Below are positions 36,138-44,987 of a DNA stretch of 64,000 nucleotides, one piece after another. Positions within the stretch are counted from its first letter, which is position 1, and each line of letters opens with the position of its first letter. The translations under genes and the position numbers were made by a program. Where the stretch lies: contig CALGLE010000014.1 in NCBI GenBank assembly GCA_937930305.1, positions 60,226 to 124,225 on the forward strand. Direction: 5' to 3'. The notes beneath the pieces were generated by a model. That model made no database searches, was not told the DNA's origin, and worked only from the letters and a program-made list of their open reading frames with translations. This DNA is from an uncultured Granulosicoccaceae bacterium (GTDB taxonomy: Bacteria > Pseudomonadota > Gammaproteobacteria > Granulosicoccales > Granulosicoccaceae).

Positions 36138-37174
36138 GCGTTTGAGTCCAATTGTTGTTTCACGGATGCATCCCCTTCATATAAGTCAGGGTGCCAGGGG
36201 GTTCGTCCTTCTAAAACTCCAGAACGTTCTACCAATTCTGGTACGTGTTTTTCTTGTCGGTAGGCCATAACATGAACGCCAGCGACGCCTTCAATTTCTC
36301 TGACTTGTTGCATCATGTCAACACACAGTTGTAAACCTTCTGCCTTTTGATCTTCAGCGCCTTTTAACCGGTCAATAACTGAGTCAGGAATGTACACGCC
36401 AGGCACATTGCTACGAATAAATTCTGCTGCTCTTGCAGACGCCAGTGGACCCACGCCAACCAAGATAAACACTTTTTTCTCAAGACCCATATCGCGCACG
36501 ACATGCATGTATTGCTTGAGTCGATCGATGTCATAGCAATATTGGGTTTGAACAAACTGCGCACCGGCGGCAACTTTCTTGGCCAAACGTTGCGGGCGCC
36601 AATCGAAAGGTTCGACGAATGGGTTAGCCGCAGCCCCTAGAAAAACTTTGGGGGAGCTGTCCAGCTTGCGCCCGCTTTGAAAGGTGCTGTCATCACGCAT
36701 GGTGCGAGCAATTTCTAATAATGACATGCAATCTAAATCAAATACCGGTTTGGCTTGAGGATGGTCACCGGTTTGTACGCCATCTCCGGATAACATCAAC
36801 ATGTTGCAAACACCCATGGCTGCGCCGCCTAGGATGTCGCCTTGAATGGCAATACGGTTTTTGTCTCGACAAGAGATTTGCATGATCAGGGAATAGCCCA
36901 GTCGAGTGAGCAGAGCACACACCGCAAGACTACCCATATGGCAATGTGCACCACTGCCATCGGTTGCATTAATCGCATCGACATAACCATCAAATAACCG
37001 AGCACGGTTATAGACTTCGTTGGGGTCTGCAGAATCCGGTGGGGCTAACTCGCTGGTTACGGCAAAGTGCCCATCACGTAACACCCGCTCTAGTCGTCCA
37101 GGTGAACTATGTCCTGAACGAATGGGCAGTGGGTAACCGGGAACCGGTTCATCATCGTACAGTGCCGCACTCAT
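36134..37174 (-). CDS. metF: Methylenetetrahydrofolate reductase, MetF family
   Basis: FAD-binding TIM-barrel of the MTHFR family, 346 residues. Conserved features are AVTSELAPPDSADPNEV (acidic residue in strand 1), NATDGSGAHCHMGSLAVCALL and NMLMLSGDGVQTGDHPQA. GAQFVQTQYCYD, matching the family's QxQ..D stretch, is also visible. In this operon it more likely works in the oxidative direction, turning methyl-THF from demethylation into methylene-THF, together with the MetV-like partner just upstream. The gene overlaps both neighbours by four bases. Confidence 0.9.
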   Translation of the reverse strand: MSAALYDDEPVPGYPLPIRSGHSSPGRLERVLRDGHFAVTSELAPPDSADPNEVYNRARLFDGYVDAINATDGSGAHCHMGSLAVCALLTRLGYSLIMQISCRDKNRIAIQGDILGGAAMGVCNMLMLSGDGVQTGDHPQAKPVFDLDCMSLLEIARTMRDDSTFQSGRKLDSSPKVFLGAAANPFVEPFDWRPQRLAKKVAAGAQFVQTQYCYDIDRLKQYMHVVRDMGLEKKVFILVGVGPLASARAAEFIRSNVPGVYIPDSVIDRLKGAEDQKAEGLQLCVDMMQQVREIEGVAGVHVMAYRQEKHVPELVERSGVLEGRTPWHPDLYEGDASVKQQLDSNA

Positions 37175-37650
37175 GACTTTGCTTCCATGGGATTCTTGTC
37201 ATCAGTGGCGGTTTTTTCCTGCACGACACGTAGCCAAGAAGAACGACCTTTGAGTCGATGATCCACCGCGAATTGCACGACTTGGATATCGCTTCCGTGT
37301 CGCATGCGTTGACTGCCTTCAAATCCTTCCACCCAAACACAACGCATTTCAGGTTTTACCTCGCAAAATCCGTCTGCACGCACACCACCGCAAGGCCCAT
37401 TGCGAATGGTTTTTGGGCAATTCATCGGGCAAGACATGCCGGTGGAACTTAAGGCGCATTGCCCACACATTTGGCAGTCGAACAACGCACCTTTAAACAC
37501 CTTTTCAACAGCCGCGACCGGTTTGTCTAAGCGCTCATAGCCGATGCGTTTTAGTAATGGAGCTGCAGCAATTAACGTTTTTTCAACGGCGGCGTAGATG
37601 ACTTCCATCAAGCGCGCGTTTTTAACTGACCATAAGCGGAGCGTGTACAT
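37171..37650 (-). CDS. metV: MTHFR C-terminal domain protein, MetV-like
   Basis: Cys-rich protein of 159 residues matching the methylenetetrahydrofolate reductase C-terminal (MetV, PF12225) family. The cysteine block runs from DCQMCGQC through SCPMNCPK and NGPCGG to GFCEV and RCVW, eight Cys in about 50 residues, consistent with Fe-S or Zn binding. In acetogens MetV forms a complex with MetF and feeds it electrons. Here the two are separate, overlapping genes (four bases), which fits a MetVF-type complex in an aerobe. Confidence 0.85.
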   Translation of the reverse strand: MYTLRLWSVKNARLMEVIYAAVEKTLIAAAPLLKRIGYERLDKPVAAVEKVFKGALFDCQMCGQCALSSTGMSCPMNCPKTIRNGPCGGVRADGFCEVKPEMRCVWVEGFEGSQRMRHGSDIQVVQFAVDHRLKGRSSWLRVVQEKTATDDKNPMEAKS

Positions 37651-37653
37651 GAT

Positions 37654-37968
37654 TCACACTTCCGGCTTTAAATTTTCAACCAAGCCCTTGGCTTTTACTA
37701 ACGTTTCTAAGTATTCATCACTGAAAGCAGCTTCCAGTTCAGCAGCCGCCTGCTCAGCTGCCGCTTTCATATCACCATCACACGGCTCACGTAAGCGTTT
37801 CCAATCTTCCATATAGGCATCGGATGTACCTTTGCCTGCTCGCATGGCAGCCCGATCAATGCCTTCTTGAAAGCGTTCCGACAACATGACGCGTTCAGCT
37901 TTACGACCTTTTTTTGCCATCACCTGTGATGGAATATCTCGCCAATAGATTTTGATTAATTCAGCCAT
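37654..37968 (-). CDS. PF13769 'virulence factor' family small protein
   Basis: Small soluble protein, 104 residues, starting AELIKIYWRDIPSQVMAKKG and with a C-terminal Ala/Glu-rich helix. I recognise it as the family Pfam calls 'Virulence_fact' (PF13769), which recurs beside MetF/MetV/DUF1638 genes in marine alphaproteobacteria. No enzymatic motif is visible. Its fixed position between metV and DUF1638 suggests a structural or chaperone role in the corrinoid pathway, by inference only. Confidence 0.8.
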   Translation of the reverse strand: MAELIKIYWRDIPSQVMAKKGRKAERVMLSERFQEGIDRAAMRAGKGTSDAYMEDWKRLREPCDGDMKAAAEQAAAELEAAFSDEYLETLVKAKGLVENLKPEV

Positions 37969-37975
37969 AGTGTGA

Positions 37976-38596
37976 TTAACCGCTTAAGCTTTTCTGTGTT
38001 CGAACAGGAATTCCGGCTAAAGACTGTTCAAAGGGTTCTAAGCCGGTGCGATGAACTTCCAACGGCAGTTTCAAGCTTGCCGCCGCTTCTTGAGCTGCGC
38101 TGAGCGCATCGGGGTTATCAAATTGCGCCAAATACACCATACGTTTGTAGTGCCCGAAGTAGGTACTCATTAATTCTGGAAACCGATCAAGACCTAAACC
38201 ACAATAAATTAATCGATCAAAGTTCAGTGCTAGGTAATCGGTTAAATAGAACGTGCCCAGTTCATCCTCTGCCATGGCATCGAATGCATTGATACCCGTA
38301 AAGAACGCATAGCAATGTGCCCCGGGAAGACGTTGTACACCATGACGTTCAATCACTCGATCCAAGTGCCCACCGGTGCCGCAGTCGGCGTAGGCAACGT
38401 AAGCGGATTCGTACTGACCCAGTCGTTCTGTGAGCAGTGCATCAACGCCCGGTGCAATTTTGTCAGGCGTGTTGTGCCACTCGGCAGGCAAGCATTGAAT
38501 ATCTATGTGATCGAGGCCATTCGCCTCGATCACATGCACTAGCTCGTGTGCAATGGCACCGCAAGCAATAACCAACGTGGTCTTAGGGCTAGACAT
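37976..38596 (-). CDS. DUF1638 domain protein
   Basis: Protein of 206 residues of the DUF1638 family. Typical elements are LVIACGAIAHEL at the N-terminus, CLPAEWHNTPDKIAPGVDALL and VAYADCGTGGHLDRVIERHG. GAHCYAFFTG follows. The conserved Cys and His residues (Cys in IACGA, ADCGTGG, GAHCY) suggest a metal or corrinoid contact. Function is undetermined; the family co-occurs with MtaA/MttB-type methyl transfer genes. It is second in the operon, four bases after the corrinoid protein gene stop. Confidence 0.88.
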   Translation of the reverse strand: MSSPKTTLVIACGAIAHELVHVIEANGLDHIDIQCLPAEWHNTPDKIAPGVDALLTERLGQYESAYVAYADCGTGGHLDRVIERHGVQRLPGAHCYAFFTGINAFDAMAEDELGTFYLTDYLALNFDRLIYCGLGLDRFPELMSTYFGHYKRMVYLAQFDNPDALSAAQEAAASLKLPLEVHRTGLEPFEQSLAGIPVRTQKSLSG

Positions 38597-38600
38597 CGCA

Positions 38601-39308
38601 TTAGCTAGCGCGACGTTCCGCTACCAAGCTTTTTGCGGTTTCTACAGCCACCGCCGCATCTCTGCAGTAGGCGTCGGCACCGATGGCCTCGCCAAATTCT
38701 TCGTTCAGAGGCGCACCACCCACGAGAACAATAAAGTCATCTCGTAGGCCTTGCTCTTTCAATGTGTCGATGACGACTTTCATGTAAGGCATGGTGGTGG
38801 TGAGTAGGGCAGACATACCTAAAATGTCAGGTTTGTGTTCTTCCAATGCCGCTAGGTAATCTTCGACTGGGTTGTTAATGCCTAAGTCAATGACTTCAAA
38901 GCCAGCGCCTTCGAGCATCATGCCAACTAAGTTCTTGCCGATGTCGTGGATGTCGCCCTTAACGGTACCAATAACCACCTTACCGATAGGTGGGGCACCG
39001 GTTTCTGCCAGCAGGGGTCTAAGTAAGCCCATACCGCCTTTCATGGCATTTGCCGCCATTAACACTTCGGGAACGAATAAAATACCGTCGCGGAAATCGA
39101 TACCGACAATGCGCATCCCTTCTACCAAGGCATCATTTAGAACCTTGTCTGCACCCCATCCGCGCTTAAGCAAAATTTCGGTGCCTTCAACAATTTCTTC
39201 CTTTAGCCCGTTATAAAGATCGTCGTGCATTTGCTCGACCAATTCTTCATCGTTCAGCTCATCAAGGATGATGTCTTCTTCGTCGTCAAAGTTATCAGAA
39301 TCGCTCAT
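38601..39308 (-). CDS. Corrinoid (B12-binding) methyl-carrier protein, MttC-like
   Basis: Cobalamin-binding protein of 235 residues. It has an N-terminal helical cap domain (about 30-110) and a C-terminal B12-binding Rossmann domain. The Co-ligating His motif is GDIHDIGKNLVG (D-x-H-x-x-G), followed by GFEVIDLGINNPVEDYL and later FIVLVGGAPLNEEF. It carries the methyl group between an amine methyltransferase (probably the MttB-family protein at 3749) and the methyl-THF:corrinoid enzyme of this operon. The acidic N-terminal 25 residues (NFDDEEDIILDELNDEE) contrast with the basic tails of its partner enzymes. It is the first gene of the operon; the ATG at 39308 is used. Confidence 0.92.
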   Translation of the reverse strand: MSDSDNFDDEEDIILDELNDEELVEQMHDDLYNGLKEEIVEGTEILLKRGWGADKVLNDALVEGMRIVGIDFRDGILFVPEVLMAANAMKGGMGLLRPLLAETGAPPIGKVVIGTVKGDIHDIGKNLVGMMLEGAGFEVIDLGINNPVEDYLAALEEHKPDILGMSALLTTTMPYMKVVIDTLKEQGLRDDFIVLVGGAPLNEEFGEAIGADAYCRDAAVAVETAKSLVAERRAS

Positions 39309-39491
39309 TGGCTTAAGTCCTCGGCAGCCCGTGTTCTTCCCGGGAGTATATGGGGGAAATCGGCTGTGACTCGAAATAGAACAGCATGCGTGCGACACGC
39401 GTAGACACACTAGCGACAGAAAATGATGAGACTTTGGCTTAGCTCTCGTTTTTAAGACCCGGTGTCATGAAAGCGCTGGAATTTGCCCGGA

Positions 39492-40280
39492 TTACCTACC
39501 TTTATAGACAGGTCTGCGTTTATTCAGAAACGCATCCACACCTTCCTGAAAATCTTCGGTTTTGCTGGCAATGTGTTGGAAGTCTCGCTCGATGTTTAAC
39601 TGCTCATCCAACGTGTTGGTGGTGCTTTGACGCATCATGTTGCGAATTAAGGCCAGTGCTGTGGTGGGCATTTGAGCCAAGGTGTTGGCAAGCGCTGCTG
39701 TGGTGTTGCCCAGTTGATCATCCGGGACCGATTTATAGATCATGCCCATAGTCTGTGCGTCGTCAGCACTCACCGGTTCTGCTGTCATCGCTAAAGCCAT
39801 GGCGCGCGCCTGACCAATTAAGCGGGGCAAAATCCAGCTACCACCGCCGTCTGGCACCAAACCTATTTGGCTGAACGATTGAATAAAACGCGCCGACTGA
39901 GCGGCAATCACGATGTCGCAGTTCAGGGCCACGTTCGCACCGGCCCCGGCCGCCACACCATTCACGCTCGCGATGAGGGGTTTTTGCATGCCCGCCATTT
40001 GCCGTAATAGTGGGTTGTATTGTTTTTCGAGTACGTCTTGCAAATTATTCATGTCTAGATCGCCAAGATCTTGACCAGCGCAAAACCCTTTGCCTGCTCC
40101 GGTGATCACGATGCAGCGAATACTCGGGTCACCGTCAGCGGTTTGCAAAACATCCAATAAGTCGGCGTGCAACTTGGCCGTGAAACTGTTGAGTTTGTCT
40201 GGGCGGTTGAATGTGATGGTGGCGACACCATCAGCTTCCGCTAAAATCAGGTCATCAAAAGAGCGTTCAGTCAAGGCCAT
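39492..40280 (-). CDS. Enoyl-CoA hydratase/isomerase, PaaG-like
   Basis: Crotonase-fold enzyme, 262 residues. The oxyanion-hole segments are GAGKGFCAGQDLGDLD and NGVAAGAGANVALNCDI. The active-site region FSQIGLVPDGGGSWILPRLIG has the Asp typical of the PaaG/PaaB isomerase group rather than the Glu pair of classic hydratases. Roles in phenylacetate-type ring isomerisation or short-chain acyl-CoA metabolism are possible. Acryloyl-CoA hydration downstream of DddP is a speculative option. It is followed on the same strand by nothing related. Confidence 0.85.
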   Translation of the reverse strand: MALTERSFDDLILAEADGVATITFNRPDKLNSFTAKLHADLLDVLQTADGDPSIRCIVITGAGKGFCAGQDLGDLDMNNLQDVLEKQYNPLLRQMAGMQKPLIASVNGVAAGAGANVALNCDIVIAAQSARFIQSFSQIGLVPDGGGSWILPRLIGQARAMALAMTAEPVSADDAQTMGMIYKSVPDDQLGNTTAALANTLAQMPTTALALIRNMMRQSTTNTLDEQLNIERDFQHIASKTEDFQEGVDAFLNKRRPVYKGR

Positions 40281-40283
40281 GAT

Positions 40284-40571
40284 TCATCGTTCTCCAGGTC
40301 GAGCGGATCGAAACAAGCTGGCAACCAGGACCAGCACAAAAGCGCCGCCCAGGGCGCGCAACAAATAATCTGGTGAGCTGACATCAACCACGGCCGATCG
40401 CCCCAGCAGAACCGGCAAAAAAGCACCCAGCGATGCGCCTATGACACCCAATAAGATATTTACGATGAAAACCGAGCGTCGTCCTCGCAGGACAACGGCG
40501 GCGACACCGCCAAAGACAATACCAATCAATAGCATGAGAACCAAGGCGTCTGCCGGCATGTCAACTTCCAT
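40284..40571 (-). CDS. GlsB/YeaQ/YmgE-type membrane protein
   Basis: Three-helix membrane protein, 95 residues, of the transglycosylase-associated/GlsB family: glycine-rich helices including IVNILLGVIGASLGAFLPVLL. Family members are stress-linked but have no known activity. It ends three bases before the enoyl-CoA hydratase start, so the two are co-transcribed. Confidence 0.75.
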   Translation of the reverse strand: MEVDMPADALVLMLLIGIVFGGVAAVVLRGRRSVFIVNILLGVIGASLGAFLPVLLGRSAVVDVSSPDYLLRALGGAFVLVLVASLFRSARPGER

Positions 40572-40663
40572 CGCACTTTGAAATGATAATGGGATGATAC
40601 GCGGCTCAGCATTTCAATGCAGCCGACGCTCCAACGGGCGCTTTTGTGTGTTTTACTGCCCGA

Positions 40664-41575
40664 ATGGAGACGCGTCCGAATAATCCGGCCAACACCAATT
40701 TGCGCGGCATTGCTTTGCTGGTTTTTGCAACTGTTGTGTTCGCGCTGCAAGATGCCACCACCAAAGGGCTCACCGATTTACTGCCCGTGGCGCAAATCGT
40801 GTTCGTGCGATTTACCGCATTCACCCTATTGGCCTTATGCATTGTCAAAATGCGAATGCCCGTATCTCAGGCGATTCGCAGTCGAGTGCCGGGTAAGCAA
40901 ATTCTTCGTTGTCTGATGATGTGCGCGGAAGTCAGTATTTTTACATTCGCTCTGCGTTACATTGGTGTGGCAGAGATACACGCAATTTTCAGCTGCTTTC
41001 CGCTGTTTATTGTCGCGTTGAGCGTGCCGATATTGGGTGAGTCGGTGGGCTGGCGACGCTGGTTGGCGGTGGGTGTGGGCTTTATTGGCACCTTAATTAT
41101 TATTCGCCCCGGTACGGGCGTGTTTGACCCTGCCGCATTACTGGCCATTGTCTGTGCCGTGGTGTATGCGCTATATAACCTAATGACTCGACTTGTCTCA
41201 CGGCATGATCCGTTTGAGACCTCATTGTTGTATTTCGGTGTGGTGGGCATGCTGGCGTCGGCGCTGCCTGCGTTTTGGGTTTGGCAAGCACCGCAAGGAA
41301 AAGCGGCCTGGTTGTTGGCAGCGGTCTGTGTTTGTTCAATGACATCACATTTTTTGTTGATCAAATCCTTGGAGTTGGCAGAAGCGAACGTCTTGCAGCC
41401 ATTCAACTATTTAATTTTAGTTTGGGCGATGCTGATGGGTTGGGGTTTCTTCGGTGAAGTATTAGATGCCTTTGCTGTGGGGGGGGCTGCGTTGGTTGTT
41501 GCCAGTGGCCTTTATGTGGGTCTTCGAGAGGCGCAAGCTGTGAGAAATGATTCAAAGTTGAATCAAGAAAGTTAA
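40664..41575 (+). CDS. DMT superfamily (EamA) transporter
   Basis: Drug/metabolite transporter with ten predicted helices in two EamA repeats, 303 residues. Conserved elements are FALQDATTKGLTDLLPVAQIVFVR in the first repeat and FNYLILVWAMLMGWGFFGE in the second. Substrate unknown. An ATG at 40646 is an alternative start six codons upstream. Confidence 0.87.
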   Translation: METRPNNPANTNLRGIALLVFATVVFALQDATTKGLTDLLPVAQIVFVRFTAFTLLALCIVKMRMPVSQAIRSRVPGKQILRCLMMCAEVSIFTFALRYIGVAEIHAIFSCFPLFIVALSVPILGESVGWRRWLAVGVGFIGTLIIIRPGTGVFDPAALLAIVCAVVYALYNLMTRLVSRHDPFETSLLYFGVVGMLASALPAFWVWQAPQGKAAWLLAAVCVCSMTSHFLLIKSLELAEANVLQPFNYLILVWAMLMGWGFFGEVLDAFAVGGAALVVASGLYVGLREAQAVRNDSKLNQES

Positions 41576-41632
41576 GCCGATACCAAAGCGGCGGCCCGAT
41601 CGATCGTTTTGAATATTCGCCAAATTAAATCA

Positions 41633-41653
41633 GGCCGATGAGAATCATCGGCC
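41633..41653 (-). terminator. Hairpin between convergent DMT and kinase genes
   Basis: Perfect 9-bp stem (GGCCGATGA / TCATCGGCC) with a 3-base loop, in the 95-base gap between convergent stops. On the minus strand it is followed by a T-rich stretch (TGATTTAATTT), so it most likely ends the kinase transcript. Confidence 0.5.
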
Positions 41654-41670
41654 CGCTTGCACTGGCTGAC

Positions 41671-42666
41671 TTAAGCCCTGTATTTTTCAGCAATCACTTG
41701 CAGAGACTCAGTAGGTAAACGCGCGCCAAAGTGTTGCACCAATTCGGTTGCCGCAGCCCCTGCCATCTCGCCGCAATCACCGAACGACATGCCATGGGTT
41801 AGCCCATACAGAAAGGTGCCTGCGTAAACATCTCCAGCACCATTGCTATCCACTGGGGTGACCGATTTTGCGGAAATTTCTATGGGCTGGGTGCCATCGA
41901 ATAACAACGCACCCTTGGCGCCGAGTGTAATGGCGAACCGCTTCGAAATCTTCTGTAAAGCCTGTGCTGCGGCTCCCACGTTATCCGTTTCGGTCATCAA
42001 CAAGGCCTCATCTTCGTTGCAGAACAACAGATCTACGCCATTGCCAATGATGTCTTTCATTCCGTCTTTGAAAAATTTCACCATATTGACATCTGACAAA
42101 GTCAGAGCCGTCTGCACGCCAGCGGCTTCCGCCACTTCACGCGTTTTTATGGCTGCGGCTCGGGCGTCAGCCTCAGGAACTAAATAACCTTCGATGTAGG
42201 CAATTTGAGAGTTTTTAATGGCCGTTTCATCCAATTCGCGGGTGCTGATCCGTTGGGTTATTCCGAGAAATGAATTCATGCTGCGTTCCGCGTCGGGGGT
42301 GATGAGAACGATGCATTTGCCGGTCACACCGGCCTCTCTATTATCGAGGCTTAAGTTGCTAGCGACGCCTGCGGCATTGAGATCCTTCATATAAAAGGTA
42401 CCGGTATCGTCGTCGGCCACTTTGCAAGAGTAGAAACTGGTCGCTCCCAGCTGGGCGGTGGCGATAACGGTGTTGGCGGCTGAGCCCCCGCTGCATTGGC
42501 GCGCCTCGCCTAACTTGAGATTCGCCAGCAGTTCGTGATGCCGGTCCTCCTCGATGAGTGTCATCAGGCCTTTGTCCACCTTCAGTTGGGCGAGCAGGTC
42601 GTCTGAGACTTCAAATTCCATGTCGACAAGGGCGTTGCCGACTCCGTAAACGTGATACTGGGGCAT
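41671..42666 (-). CDS. Adenosine kinase-like PfkB sugar kinase
   Basis: Ribokinase-family protein, 331 residues. The N-terminus VYGVGNALVDMEFEVSDD is that of bacterial adenosine kinase-like PfkB enzymes. The catalytic Asp lies in the anion-hole motif SNGAGDVYAGTFLYG near the C-terminus. It phosphorylates adenosine or a related nucleoside. The gene is divergent from aspS. Confidence 0.85.
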   Translation of the reverse strand: MPQYHVYGVGNALVDMEFEVSDDLLAQLKVDKGLMTLIEEDRHHELLANLKLGEARQCSGGSAANTVIATAQLGATSFYSCKVADDDTGTFYMKDLNAAGVASNLSLDNREAGVTGKCIVLITPDAERSMNSFLGITQRISTRELDETAIKNSQIAYIEGYLVPEADARAAAIKTREVAEAAGVQTALTLSDVNMVKFFKDGMKDIIGNGVDLLFCNEDEALLMTETDNVGAAAQALQKISKRFAITLGAKGALLFDGTQPIEISAKSVTPVDSNGAGDVYAGTFLYGLTHGMSFGDCGEMAGAAATELVQHFGARLPTESLQVIAEKYRA

Positions 42667-42763
42667 GGGGGCTGTGATTTAGTGGGCCAACCTTCCATTA
42701 TCGCTAGTTCTCTAGCACTTATCACCCTACAATCAATCTTTTTTGACGCGGAATGGGGTTTTC

Positions 42764-44560
42764 ATGCGCACACACGCCTGCGGTGGGGTCAATACGGCAC
42801 ATCTCGATGAGACAGTGACGTTTTGCGGCTGGGTCCATCGACGACGAGATCACGGTGGCGTGATCTTTATCGATCTTCGAGATCACACAGGCCTGGTGCA
42901 GGTGGTGTTTGACCCTGATCGTGCCGAAATCTTTGCCTTAGCTGAACAAGTTCGAAATGAGTTTGTTCTGCGAATCGAAGGCCGGGTTCGAAATCGCCCA
43001 GAAGGTACCATCAACTCAGATATGCCCACCGGTGAAGTGGAAGTGTTGGGCACCCAATTGGAGATTCTGAACCGGGCGGCCACCCCAGCTTTTCAGTTGG
43101 ACGACACCGATGTGTCCGAAGAGCATCGCTTGCGTTTTCGATATCTGGATTTACGTCGTCCAGAAATGCAAGAGCGCATTCGTTTGCGTGCTCGAGTGGT
43201 GTCGCGTCTACGTCGCACACTCGAAGACATGGATTTCATCGATATAGAAACGCCCATGCTCACGCGCGCCACCCCAGAAGGTGCTCGTGATTATTTAGTA
43301 CCCAGTCGAACACACCCAGGTAGCTTTTTTGCTCTGCCGCAATCCCCGCAGTTATTTAAACAACTGCTGATGATGGGCGGGATGGATCGCTATTACCAAA
43401 TCGCACGCTGTTTCCGTGATGAAGACCTACGAGCTGATCGGCAACCTGAATTCTCTCAATTGGATATTGAGATGGCGTTTATTGATGAAGACACCATCAC
43501 GCAGTCGATGGAAACGATGATGCGTGAGCTGTTTAAAGACGTCATGGATGTTGATTTGGGAGATGTGTTCCCCCGTATGACATACGAGGAAGCCATGCGC
43601 GACTACGGGTCTGACAAACCGGATTTACGTATTCCCCTAAAGCTCATTGAACTCTCCGACATCATGGCTGAGGTTGAATTTAAAGTGTTCGCCACACCGG
43701 CTGCCAGTGAGGATGGTCGTGTGGCTGCATTGTGCCTGCCGGGCGGGAATAAACTCTCACGTAAAGAAATTGATGGCTACACCGAATTTGTTGGGCGCTA
43801 CGGTGCGAAAGGCTTGGCCTACATCAAGTGTAACGACATTGCGGCGGGTCGTGAAGGTTTGCAATCTCCGATTGTGAAAATGCTGCCCGATGATGTGCTG
43901 AATACGATTATTGAACGCACCGGTGCCAAAAATGGCGATTTGATTTTCTTTGGCGCGGACAAAAAGCGTGTGGTGGACGATGCCTTAGGCGCGTTGCGAG
44001 TTAAGTTGGGACACGATTGTGACCTGCTCACTTGCGAATGGGCACCGCTTTGGGTGGTTGATTTTCCGATGTTTGAATACGATGAGGGCGGCAAACGCTG
44101 GCAGGCGCTGCATCATCCATTTACCGCTCCCACGGCCAGAAATATTGAAGATTGGCAAAGCGAACTGGACGAAGACCCCGGTAAAAGTTTGTCTCGCGCT
44201 TATGACATGGTCATCAACGGTACCGAATTGGGTGGCGGCTCTATCCGTATTCATCAGCAAGACATGCAGCAGAAAGCGTTGGAAGTGTTGGGCATTGGCG
44301 ACGAGGAAGCTCGCGACAAGTTTGGCTTCTTATTGGACGCACTGCAGTACGGCGCACCGCCCCATGGGGGCATAGCCTTTGGTATTGATCGCCTCATCAT
44401 GTTAATGAGTGGCGCGAAATCCATTCGAGACGTGATGGCGTTCCCAAAGACACAAACCGCTAGCTGTTTACTAACTAGCGCGCCGAGTGAAGTGTCGGAT
44501 GCGCAGTGGCGTGAATTGTCTTTGCGCCCTCGCGTGCGTCCATCCAGCGACGATAGTTGA
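42764..44560 (+). CDS. aspS: Aspartyl-tRNA synthetase
   Basis: Class II synthetase, 598 residues. The N-terminal OB-fold anticodon domain opens [10 protein letters not shown] and includes [20 protein letters not shown]. The bacterial GAD insertion is present, and the catalytic motifs include [21 protein letters not shown] (motif 2 region) and [15 protein letters not shown] (motif 3). ATG at 42764 is chosen because it matches the family N-terminus; an upstream ATG/GTG at 42743 exists. It begins a run of housekeeping genes. Confidence 0.97.
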   Translation: MRTHACGGVNTAHLDETVTFCGWVHRRRDHGGVIFIDLRDHTGLVQVVFDPDRAEIFALAEQVRNEFVLRIEGRVRNRPEGTINSDMPTGEVEVLGTQLEILNRAATPAFQLDDTDVSEEHRLRFRYLDLRRPEMQERIRLRARVVSRLRRTLEDMDFIDIETPMLTRATPEGARDYLVPSRTHPGSFFALPQSPQLFKQLLMMGGMDRYYQIARCFRDEDLRADRQPEFSQLDIEMAFIDEDTITQSMETMMRELFKDVMDVDLGDVFPRMTYEEAMRDYGSDKPDLRIPLKLIELSDIMAEVEFKVFATPAASEDGRVAALCLPGGNKLSRKEIDGYTEFVGRYGAKGLAYIKCNDIAAGREGLQSPIVKMLPDDVLNTIIERTGAKNGDLIFFGADKKRVVDDALGALRVKLGHDCDLLTCEWAPLWVVDFPMFEYDEGGKRWQALHHPFTAPTARNIEDWQSELDEDPGKSLSRAYDMVINGTELGGGSIRIHQQDMQQKALEVLGIGDEEARDKFGFLLDALQYGAPPHGGIAFGIDRLIMLMSGAKSIRDVMAFPKTQTASCLLTSAPSEVSDAQWRELSLRPRVRPSSDDS

Positions 44561-44567
44561 GGCACTT

Positions 44568-44987
44568 ATAAGTAACAAGCGACCTGAATCGGTGCTGGTA
44601 TTAATCTGCACCGAAAACAATGAAGTGTTATTGATTGAGCGAACCGACATCCCCGGTTTCTGGCAATCAGTAACAGGCAGCCTGGAAGAAAATGAGGCAC
44701 CGATTCAAGCCGCTGTGCGTGAGTTACAAGAAGAGACGGGGTTAGTGGGTCAGCCCATCGATCTTAAGCATCAAGTTCGTTACGAAATCAAACCGGCTTG
44801 GCGCAAGCGCTACGCGCCTGAAGTTACCCACAACAAAGAGCATTGGTTTCAGCTGCGCCTGCCCGAAAAAGTTGCGGTGAGATTAAACGCCGGTGAGCAC
44901 ACTCAAGCGAAATGGTTACCGTTGGATGAAGCCATAGCGCAATGCAGCTCGGCATCCAATCGCGCAGCCATTAAACAATTTGTGTGA
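44568..44987 (+). CDS. nudB: NudB-like dihydroneopterin triphosphate pyrophosphatase (Nudix)
   Basis: Nudix hydrolase in folate biosynthesis, removing pyrophosphate from dihydroneopterin triphosphate. It has the NudB opening (KRPESVLVLICTEN), the Nudix box from GSLEENEAPIQAAVRELQEE to TG, and FWQSVTGSL. The family start falls at an ATA codon at 44568, five bases after TGAGG that includes the aspS stop. No ATG or GTG lies at the expected point. Canonical starts are either inside aspS (ATG 44487 or 44499, GTG 44511) or too far in (GTG near 44592). I list the family-consistent extent of 139 residues and flag the start as unresolved. Confidence 0.8.
   Translation: MSNKRPESVLVLICTENNEVLLIERTDIPGFWQSVTGSLEENEAPIQAAVRELQEETGLVGQPIDLKHQVRYEIKPAWRKRYAPEVTHNKEHWFQLRLPEKVAVRLNAGEHTQAKWLPLDEAIAQCSSASNRAAIKQFV

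Noticed and set aside
39309..39491. Possible cobalamin riboswitch before the corrinoid operon
   Set aside because: I looked for a B12-box-like segment and the typical long structured leader and saw neither in the 183 bases upstream of the carrier-protein gene.
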